Assembly (NCBI GenBank): GCA_900552605.1
Contig: USAR01000120.1
Span: 1-5,322, forward strand
Length of the DNA stretch: 5,322 bases
Reading direction: 5' to 3'
From: an uncultured Oscillospiraceae bacterium
GTDB lineage: Bacteria > Bacillota > Clostridia > Oscillospirales > Acutalibacteraceae
Positions within the stretch are counted from its first letter, which is position 1, and every line of letters begins with the position of its first letter. The position numbers were made by a program, and so were the translations under genes. The notes beneath the pieces were generated by a model. The model was not told the DNA's origin. It was given only the letters and a program-made list of their open reading frames with translations, and searched no databases. This document shows, piece by piece, positions 1-4,485 of the stretch.

Positions 1-143
1 AGTACATAGGCCAGCAGCAGCCCCCAGCCAAACGGTGCCAACAGCCCAAGAAACGCCCCGGCCCCGCGCAGCACGCCCGGCAGCCAGTCTGCCGCGGCAA
101 ACACCGCCGCGACGCCCGCCGCCAGCAGCAGCCAGTCCTTCAT
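1..143 (-). CDS. AI-2E-family transporter-like N-terminal fragment, high GC, cut by the left edge
   Basis: Read from the ATG at 143, this gives about 47 codons with no stop before the edge. The peptide is very hydrophobic: MKDWLLLAAG, then a segment ending LLAPFGWGLLLAYVL. That pattern (L-x-P-F-x-x-G-x-x-x-A-Y-x-L) is typical of the first two membrane segments of AI-2E-family (PF01594) permeases, a family of exporters and antiporters, so I infer a membrane transporter. GC is about 71% (101 of 143 bases), with codons dominated by CTG, GCG and GGC, unlike every other gene here. No ribosome binding site precedes the ATG at 143. The frame is instead open upstream through 176 to the spoVAD start at 269. 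Only the extreme N-terminus is visible, so the family call is moderate. The segment probably comes from another genome or another locus. Confidence 0.5.
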   Translation of the reverse strand, partial: MKDWLLLAAGVAAVFAAADWLPGVLRGAGAFLGLLAPFGWGLLLAYV

Positions 144-269
144 CGTGTGGGGTGTGCGGTCAAAACAGTTTTTCATTGGACCCTCGCCCTCTTTTTTACC
201 GCCGACTGCCGCCGACGACTGCACATATACACCGCTGAATTCAATCGTTCTTCCGTTTTTTTCAGACAT
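144..269 (-). pseudogene. spoVAD: spoVAD 5' fragment, joined in frame to foreign-looking sequence
   Basis: The ATG at 269 has a strong ribosome binding site (GGAGG, 10 nt upstream, at 280-284). The first 31 residues begin MSEKNGRTIEFSGVYVQSS and continue to a G-G-K-K-E-G-E-G-P motif, then K-N-C-F-D. This matches the known SpoVAD start: a G-[KR]-[QT]-T-x-x-F opening, then GPKEGxGP followed by an F-D pair. SpoVAD is the thiolase-fold subunit of the SpoVA channel that binds dipicolinic acid, and it normally follows spoVAC, as here. A normal SpoVAD has about 335-340 residues. Here homology stops after about 40, and the frame runs on into high-GC transporter-like sequence. The junction lies at about 143-165; its exact base cannot be fixed. 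I infer that the gene is truncated in this assembly, and possibly intact in the organism. Confidence 0.65.
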
Positions 270-279
270 TCCTTCTTAA

Positions 280-284
280 CCTCC
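280..284 (-). promoter_or_regulatory. Ribosome binding site of spoVAD
   Basis: On the minus strand this reads GGAGG, 10 nt before the ATG at 269. It decides the start: the in-frame ATG codons at 176 and 143 lie inside the spoVAD-like reading frame or beyond the junction. Confidence 0.7.
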
Positions 285-307
285 GTTTGGTTAAATTTAT
301 ATTTCGT

Positions 308-331
308 TTTGCAGTTTTACTGCTCTGCAAA
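308..331. other. Hairpin in the spoVAD leader
   Basis: TTTGCAG at 308-314 is perfectly complementary to CTGCAAA at 325-331, leaving a 10-nt loop. It lies about 40 nt upstream of the spoVAD start, outside the large inverted repeat. A short palindrome, CTTTTAAAAG at 341-350, follows on the plus strand. There is no U-tract, so this is not an obvious terminator. Its role is unknown. Confidence 0.45.
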
Positions 332-366
332 GGCTCGCAGCTTTTAAAAGTTCTTTTATGAGTTTT

Positions 367-539
367 TGCAACACCGCTGCCGCTGCAAAACCGCGGGCGG
401 CACAACCGTTTTTGAAACATAGTTTAGAGAAAAAACTAAAACACGGTAAAAACGGTTTTAAAAGCCGTTTATCGGCTTTCGCATCGCCTTTAGGCGATGC
501 GTGCCGCAGCGCGGATTTGCAGCGGTCAGCGGTGTTTCA
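367..539. repeat. Cloverleaf-like structured element between spoVAC and spoVAD
   Basis: An outer imperfect inverted repeat pairs 370-403 with 501-536 (about 32 of 36 aligned positions match, with two single-base gaps and two mismatches). It may extend to 367/539. Three further stems sit inside. The first pairs 404-413 with 448-457 (10 bp), with a 6-bp inner hairpin 420-425/433-438. The second pairs 461-467 with 473-479 (7 bp, loop TTTAT). The third pairs 481-488 with 493-500 (8 bp, loop TTTA). The stems abut almost without unpaired bases (403/404, 457/461, 479/481, 500/501), which predicts a four-way junction. It fills most of the 330-nt gap between spoVAC and spoVAD, genes usually only a few bases apart. 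It may be a MITE-like mobile palindrome, an intergenic repeat, or a structured RNA. No target-site duplication was seen. Complementary folding makes the strand undecidable. Confidence 0.7.
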
Positions 540-599
540 CCGAGCCATACAGACGAATGTATTTGTAAAAAAGCTGCCGCCTGTGTCAGCGCATCACAT

Positions 600-1046
600 C
601 TAACCGAACATCTTTACGATATAAAGTATAATGCCGTATATAACGCTTGCAGTTATGCCGAAAACCAGCACAGGTCCCGCAATGGAAAAGAGCTTTGCGC
701 AAAGTCCCATAACAACACCTTCACTTTTAAACTCTATTGCAGGAGATACAACTGCATTTGCAAAGCCGGAAACGGGCACAAGCGTGCCGGCGCCGGCGTG
801 CTTTGCAAGCTTATCGAAAAGCCCAAGCGCAGTGAAAAGAGCCGTTAACGCAATTATCGTTGAAGAAACAAACGCAGACGCTACATCCTTTGAAAGTCCA
901 AAACTGCTGTAAAGTGTAAATAAAAGCTGCCCGAGCGTGCAGATTGCTCCTCCCACACAAAACGCCCAAATACAGTTTTTGCCCTTTGGAGACGGCGGAG
1001 ACACTTTTTTAACCAGCTCGTCATATTCTTTTTTTGTTGTTTTCAT
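600..1046 (-). CDS. spoVAC: Stage V sporulation protein AC (SpoVA channel membrane subunit)
   Basis: SpoVAC is an integral protein of the spore inner membrane. It forms part of the SpoVA channel, which loads dipicolinic acid during sporulation and releases it in germination; in Bacillus it behaves as a mechanosensitive channel. The 148-residue length equals the usual family size of about 150. After a basic, proline-containing N-terminus, hydrophobic segments lie near 25-45, 56-76 and 116-145. The signature lies between them at about 84-110: A-G-A-G-x-x-V-P-V-S-G-F-A-N, then A-x-E-F-K-S-E-G. The ATG at 1046 is kept because stop codons lie directly upstream in frame. Its ribosome binding site is poor: the nearest purine run, AAAGG, is about 16 nt away. 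spoVAD follows 330 nt downstream. In Bacillus the operon is transcribed by the forespore factor sigma-G; I found no convincing sigma-G site upstream. Confidence 0.93.
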   Translation of the reverse strand: MKTTKKEYDELVKKVSPPSPKGKNCIWAFCVGGAICTLGQLLFTLYSSFGLSKDVASAFVSSTIIALTALFTALGLFDKLAKHAGAGTLVPVSGFANAVVSPAIEFKSEGVVMGLCAKLFSIAGPVLVFGITASVIYGIILYIVKMFG

Positions 1047-1390
1047 ATTTTAATTTCACATACCTTTCGAGCTTAGTCTTTTGTGTTATTTTGCGTAAAG
1101 CCGAGCTATATATACAGCGAAATTCAAACTTTTACAAATGATAAATTCACTTTTAAAAATCATTAAAAAACAAAACGCTCTGCTTTGATTTTACATTCAC
1201 CTTGCAAAGCTTGATTTGCATAATTAAAGATCTCGATTCAGCTTGCTCCATTCCCACCGTGAAACGGCAAATATTGTTGTAATATCATTTTCGCAATAGT
1301 TAAACTCATCTGTCTTTTTGCAGCCATATGAGATTGCGGTTTTTTGTGACGGTTTGTTTGTGTCCTTCATATAAGAGTATATTACAAAAC
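1047..1390. other. Intergenic region upstream of spoVAC, no convincing gene
   Basis: This AT-rich gap lies between the gerQ terminator and spoVAC and should carry the spoVAC promoter. Sigma-G-like TGAAT boxes occur on the minus strand, but none has a good CATNNTA box 17-18 nt downstream, so I call no promoter. A 48-codon minus-strand ORF (1224-1370) begins MKDTNKPSQKT. It has no ribosome binding site, and I recognise no family in it. No tRNA, rRNA or repeat array was seen. Confidence 0.5.
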
Positions 1391-1441
1391 AAAAATAAAA
1401 AGGCGAAACGCCCAAGCAGCCCGTTCCCGCTTTGGGCGTTT
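1391..1441 (-). terminator. Intrinsic terminator of the cwlJ-gerQ operon
   Basis: AAACGCCCAA (1406-1415) and TTGGGCGTTT (1432-1441) form a perfect 10-bp stem. It can be extended by a GC pair if one base bulges. On the minus strand the stem is followed by a T-rich run (CGCCTTTTTATTTTTG). It starts about 45 nt after the gerQ stop codon and separates this operon from spoVAC. Confidence 0.88.
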
Positions 1442-1486
1442 ACAATATCTGTTTTTCGCTTCTTTACAGCGGCTTTGAACAGTCGA

Positions 1487-2080
1487 TTAACCGTAAAGTC
1501 TCGGGTACTCCGCATCAAGAACAACAGTTACGAATTTAATAGCAAAGATATCGCATATCATTATCGTTTCAGGCTCTAAAACATTAAGCACAATATAGCT
1601 TGCTCCCACCTCAAGAAGCTGACCGATATGCTGCTCTAAAGAGTCGCCGATAAAGAAATCAACTCTTACCCATTTGCCGATGAATTTTCTTAAATATGCC
1701 GGCCAGAACATTGTGTTTGTGACAGTTTCGGGTATGTTGTTTTGAGGATTGGATAAGTCGTTATTACCGACAGCCTCCATTGCCGACGCTGCGTTTTGTA
1801 TGTCTGCCATATTTTGCGGCGCGGCAAAATATATTGCGCTTCCGCTGGACATTGCCGCAGTGCCGTTAGGCATAATCGTAGTGCCGTTTGTTGAAGAAGG
1901 CAATGCAGTGCTTATCGCATTGTTTAAAACCGACGCCCTGTTTTCATCATTTAAAAAAGGCGTTGAAAACGGCAGTGTGCTTGCAGCTTTTTCAAGGTCG
2001 GATTGTGTGTTTTGCGACATTTGGTTCATTACAGGTTGCATAATTCCTGCCGGGTTATATTGATTGTTAGTGCAGTTCAT
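1487..2080 (-). CDS. gerQ: GerQ-like spore coat protein, CwlJ partner
   Basis: GerQ is a spore coat protein needed to keep the cortex-lytic enzyme CwlJ in the spore. Of 197 residues, the first 120 or so are low complexity, rich in Asn, Ser, Ala, Met and Gln, and probably disordered. The C-terminal 70 (about 124-190) form the conserved part: a Y-L-R-K-x-I-G-K-x-V-x-V-x-F opening, a central I-G-Q-L-L-E-V-G-A-S-Y-I-V-L-N stretch, and a closing F-A-I-K-F-V-T. Bacillus GerQ has the same low-complexity head plus tail of similar pattern (R-x-x-x-G-K, then G-x-x-E-A-A-G-x-x-x-I-I). Position directly after cwlJ supports the call. The ATG at 2080 has AAAGGAG with 7-nt spacing, and 18 nt separate it from the cwlJ stop. 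Unlike B. subtilis GerQ, the first 30 residues contain no lysine, so N-terminal transglutaminase cross-linking is doubtful. Confidence 0.82.
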   Translation of the reverse strand: MNCTNNQYNPAGIMQPVMNQMSQNTQSDLEKAASTLPFSTPFLNDENRASVLNNAISTALPSSTNGTTIMPNGTAAMSSGSAIYFAAPQNMADIQNAASAMEAVGNNDLSNPQNNIPETVTNTMFWPAYLRKFIGKWVRVDFFIGDSLEQHIGQLLEVGASYIVLNVLEPETIMICDIFAIKFVTVVLDAEYPRLYG

Positions 2081-2098
2081 AAAAACTCTCCTTTTACC

Positions 2099-2542
2099 TT
2101 ATGTTGAAGAATACTTTTCGGTTGGTCTGTAAAAGCAATGGTTGTTGATTCTTGTGTGAAATCTTCCCGAGCCGTTTCTCGGGAAATAATCCTCGCAAGT
2201 GCTTGTGAAGGGGTTAAAATACCACAGGCAATTCCCTACGGCGCCGAGCACACCGCCGCTCAATGCCCAATCCGCAATCTCGTAGTGTATAGGCTCGGGC
2301 ACCATGTTGTAAATATTTTGCGGATTATATTGGTTGTTAATTTGCGTTCTTGCACAGTCAAACTGATAAGGCTGATAGATAACATTCTGCAAATTTCCGC
2401 CGCCCGTTCTTAAATACTCGCCCTCTGACACGTGCACGCGGTTCATAACCACCGTCGCCACAGCACGCATACCGTCGGTTCCCTCGCCGCCTGCCTCGCA
2501 CTGAATTATGCGCGCAAGCAGCTCACGGTCGTTGAAAGGCAT
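2099..2542 (-). CDS. cwlJ: Spore cortex-lytic cell wall hydrolase, CwlJ/SleB family
   Basis: CwlJ degrades cortex peptidoglycan containing muramic-delta-lactam during germination. In Bacillus it sits in the coat and responds to released calcium dipicolinate. The 147 residues span one Hydrolase_2 domain with no signal peptide or LysM/peptidoglycan-binding head. This matches CwlJ (about 142 residues) and not secreted SleB. Visible motifs are R-I-I-Q-C-E-A-G-G-E-G (11-21, with E16 in the place of the catalytic Glu), V-V-M-N-R-V (31-36), V-I-Y-Q-P-Y-Q-F (54-61), L-W-Y-F-N-P (106-111) and H-C-F-Y-R-P-T (135-141). The ATG at 2542 is preceded by GGAAGTGAT, close to a full anti-16S match. gerQ follows after 18 nt, as in the cwlJ-gerQ operons of the B. 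cereus group. A 70-85 stretch rich in Asn/Tyr/Pro looks like a lineage-specific insert. Confidence 0.92.
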   Translation of the reverse strand: MPFNDRELLARIIQCEAGGEGTDGMRAVATVVMNRVHVSEGEYLRTGGGNLQNVIYQPYQFDCARTQINNQYNPQNIYNMVPEPIHYEIADWALSGGVLGAVGNCLWYFNPFTSTCEDYFPRNGSGRFHTRINNHCFYRPTEKYSST

Positions 2543-2591
2543 GCCATCACTTCCGTTTCGTTTTAGTTTTCGGTTGGTAGGCTGCTGCTCT

Positions 2592-2622
2592 TTGGTATTT
2601 TAAAAATTACTTATAAATACGC
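2592..2622 (-). promoter_or_regulatory. Possible sigma-E-type promoter for cwlJ-gerQ (weak)
   Basis: On the minus strand GCGTATT (2616-2622) matches 6 of 7 positions of the sigma-E -35 pattern KMATATT. AATACCAA (2592-2599) matches 5 of 8 of the -10 pattern CATACAAT. The spacing is 16, slightly long. It lies 50 nt upstream of cwlJ. A rival -10-like CATAATAT lies at 2664-2671 without a clear -35 box. cwlJ and gerQ are sigma-E genes in Bacillus, so a promoter in this gap is expected, but the site is not certain. Confidence 0.22.
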
Positions 2623-2792
2623 TGTTTTTGCTGCCGCCAACCCTGCGGCACAGTGCCTTATACATATTATGTCATACTTTATATGTTGACATTTCAGTGT
2701 TAAAATAATGCTTTAAATACCGACTTTCGAAAATTAAATCCCGATTTTGCTTTTTTTACAGAAACAATAATAACGTTGAGCAATAATAAAAT

Positions 2793-2838
2793 AAAAAAGC
2801 AACCTTCCAAAGTGTGATAACTTCAGAAAGTTGCTTTT
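2793..2838 (-). terminator. Intrinsic terminator after the cytidylate-kinase-like gene
   Basis: AAAAGCAAC (2795-2803) pairs with GTTGCTTTT (2830-2838), with three more inner pairs after a mismatch (2805-2807 with 2826-2828). On the minus strand the stem ends in a run of six T (2793-2798). It starts 5 nt after the stop codon at 2844, ending the three-gene operon and insulating cwlJ. Confidence 0.82.
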
Positions 2839-2843
2839 CGGTT

Positions 2844-3440
2844 TTATTTATAAAGCTTTGCAATCATCTCGGCGCATTTTTCAACACCAAAACTGCCGCT
2901 GTTAAGAGTTACATCATAGTTCTTTGCAACGCCCCACTCTTTGCCTGCGTAATAGTTATATTTTGAAGCACGCGCACGATCTTTTTTCTTAAGCATTTTT
3001 GCGGCTTCCTTTTCATCGATTCCGTAATATTTTATGCATCGTTCAATTCTTCCGTCAATATCGCAGGTAATGAACACGTTAAGCACATCGTCACGGTCGC
3101 GCAAAATGTAATCGGCACATCTTCCTATAATTATGCAAGGCCCTTTTTCCGCAATCTCCTTAATAAGGTTGTTTTGCAGCAAAAACAGCTTGTCGCCGGG
3201 ACTCATTGCGCTGTAAGGGCTGTTAAGCAGCACGCCTTCGGTTGAAAGGTTATACAAAAAGCTGCTTGTGCGGCTGTCCTCGTTTTCCTTAATATACTCT
3301 GCCGAATAGTTGCTTTTTTCGGCAAGCATATCGATAAGCTCTTTATCGTAAAACGGTATGCCGAGCTTTTCGGAAAGAAGACGACCGACATATCTGCCGC
3401 CGCTGCCGTATTCACGACTGATTGTAACAATTTTATACAT
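2844..3440 (-). CDS. Cytidylate kinase-like family protein
   Basis: This 198-residue P-loop protein belongs to the cytidylate-kinase-like group (Cytidylate_kin2), common in Clostridia. Family members resemble enzymes that phosphorylate CMP/dCMP with ATP, but their actual substrate is largely untested, so I do not call it cmk. It opens M-Y-K-I-V-T-I-S-R-E-Y-G-S-G-G-R-Y-V-G (1-19). The G-S-G-G stretch stands in for the P-loop but lacks the usual G-K-[ST] ending. Other marks are the L-G-I-P-F-Y-D-K-E-L motif (26-35), I-I-I-G-R-C-A-D-Y-I-L (103-113), and a lid-like K-K-D-R-A-R-A-S-K-Y-N-Y-Y segment (152-164). It is predicted cytoplasmic. The ATG at 3440 is preceded by AAAAGGGGCG, which overlaps the stop codon of the lipoprotein gene, suggesting translational coupling (16-nt gap). 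A terminator follows immediately. Confidence 0.85.
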   Translation of the reverse strand: MYKIVTISREYGSGGRYVGRLLSEKLGIPFYDKELIDMLAEKSNYSAEYIKENEDSRTSSFLYNLSTEGVLLNSPYSAMSPGDKLFLLQNNLIKEIAEKGPCIIIGRCADYILRDRDDVLNVFITCDIDGRIERCIKYYGIDEKEAAKMLKKKDRARASKYNYYAGKEWGVAKNYDVTLNSGSFGVEKCAEMIAKLYK

Positions 3441-3456
3441 AATTCAACGCCCCTTT

Positions 3457-4461
3457 TCAGCGAATTTCCGATTGCGTTTTCAAAAAGCCTTCAACCTTTT
3501 CAGCAAGCACTGAAAGCTCTATAACCTCTCTGCCGTTCTTCTCTTCAAGCTCCTTTGCGGTGCAGCTGTTTGCTGCGGCATAGCTGTTTAAAGCATCGGT
3601 ATACTCTTTTTCTGTAGGCATAAGCTTTTCTTTTTTTGCAATCGCAACAATTGCAATGTCGTTTTTAAGCTGCGACTGCGCCGTTTTATTCACGGTTTGG
3701 GAGAAGCTGTCTGTTGTAGCTCCGTTTGCCGTAAGGTATTTTTCAAGGCTGTCGTAGCCCTGCGAGATTGCATAATTGGTATACATAGTATTAAGACGAT
3801 TCTTGTAATACTCAAGTGCACTGCCGGGCAATTCCGTATACGTTGAGCCTTCAACAACCGCATTAAGAAGTGCTGTGCCGAAAACGCTGTTCTTTGCGGA
3901 AAGAGTATCGCTGTCGGAATATTTTTCTGTGTAGATTGAATTGACCTTTACACGAAAAACAACAGCCTGACCGGCAAGCTCCTTTGTTCCGTAGCTTTCC
4001 GGAAAGGTTAAATTAAGATTTTTTGTCTCGCCTGCTTTAACGCCTATAAGTCCTTCCTCAAAGCCGTTTATAAAACTGTGCGAGCCGATCTTAAGGTCGT
4101 AGCCTGTCGCGCTGCCGCCGGAAAATTCTTTGCCGTCCTTATAGCCGGTGTAATCAATATTAGCAACGTCTCCGTTCTTGATTCCGCGGTTTTTAATCTC
4201 GGTTTTTTGTGGAGTATAGCTTTGCAGCGCCTGGTTCAGGTACTCGGTATTTGAGGTATTATTCCAATCAAGGTCGATGTTTTGATAGCTGCAAAGCTCG
4301 ACATATTTTGAAAGGCTATCAATATCAAGCTTCGCCGTCTGCGATGCTGCGTCGGATGTTTTGCCGGCAGTTCCGCCCGATGCGGTTTTATCTTTAGAGC
4401 CACATCCCGTTGCACAAACCGCAATTAACACTGCCGCTAAAATACAAGCTGATTTTTTCAT
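3457..4461 (-). CDS. FKBP/trigger-factor-like peptidyl-prolyl isomerase lipoprotein
   Basis: This 334-residue protein is predicted to be exported, lipid-anchored outside the membrane, and to help fold other secreted proteins. The N-terminus (MKK, hydrophobic stretch 5-16, then A-T-G-C) is a lipoprotein signal with Cys20 as the modified residue. A Gly/Ser/Thr/Lys-rich linker follows to about 45. Residues 97-175 form an FKBP domain: G-D-V-A-N-I-D-Y-T-G, G-x-E-F-x-G-G, then I-N-G-F-E-E-G-L-I-G-V-K-A-G-E, and F-P-E-x-Y-G. Residues 195-330 are helical and resemble the trigger-factor C-terminal (SurA-like) chaperone arm. The order matches trigger factor without its ribosome-binding head, which the signal peptide replaces. 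The ATG at 4461 has GGAG with 8-nt spacing and lies 24 nt after the upstream gene's stop. Catalytic activity is inferred, not shown. Confidence 0.87.
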   Translation of the reverse strand: MKKSACILAAVLIAVCATGCGSKDKTASGGTAGKTSDAASQTAKLDIDSLSKYVELCSYQNIDLDWNNTSNTEYLNQALQSYTPQKTEIKNRGIKNGDVANIDYTGYKDGKEFSGGSATGYDLKIGSHSFINGFEEGLIGVKAGETKNLNLTFPESYGTKELAGQAVVFRVKVNSIYTEKYSDSDTLSAKNSVFGTALLNAVVEGSTYTELPGSALEYYKNRLNTMYTNYAISQGYDSLEKYLTANGATTDSFSQTVNKTAQSQLKNDIAIVAIAKKEKLMPTEKEYTDALNSYAAANSCTAKELEEKNGREVIELSVLAEKVEGFLKTQSEIR

Positions 4462-4485
4462 TAAAAAACTCCGTTCTTTTTATTG

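Noticed and set aside
35..238. Plus-strand ORF in the high-GC left end
   Set aside because: It is Pro/Arg-rich shadow coding opposite the transporter-like frame, with no ribosome binding site.
262..420. A 52-codon minus-strand ORF, Cys/Arg/Lys-rich, running from the structured element to the spoVAD start
   Set aside because: It has no ribosome binding site, its composition follows from the inverted repeat, and it overlaps the spoVAD Shine-Dalgarno and start codon. It is probably a by-product of the repeat.
367..539. The structured element as a tRNA, CRISPR repeat or known riboswitch
   Set aside because: There is no CCA end or anticodon arm pattern, no direct repeat with spacers, and no riboswitch core that I recognise.
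358..848. Plus-strand ORFs over the structured element and the 3' part of spoVAC
   Set aside because: They lie opposite repeat and clear spoVAC coding sequence and show no recognisable domain or ribosome binding site.
1224..1415. A 63-codon minus-strand ORF, or 48 codons from the ATG at 1370
   Set aside because: The longer start lies inside the gerQ terminator stem, and neither start has a ribosome binding site. No family is recognised. It could be a gene remnant but is not supported.
2685..2710. TTGACA on the plus strand as a sigma-A -35 box
   Set aside because: No TATAAT-like box lies 16-18 nt downstream, and no plus-strand gene follows it.
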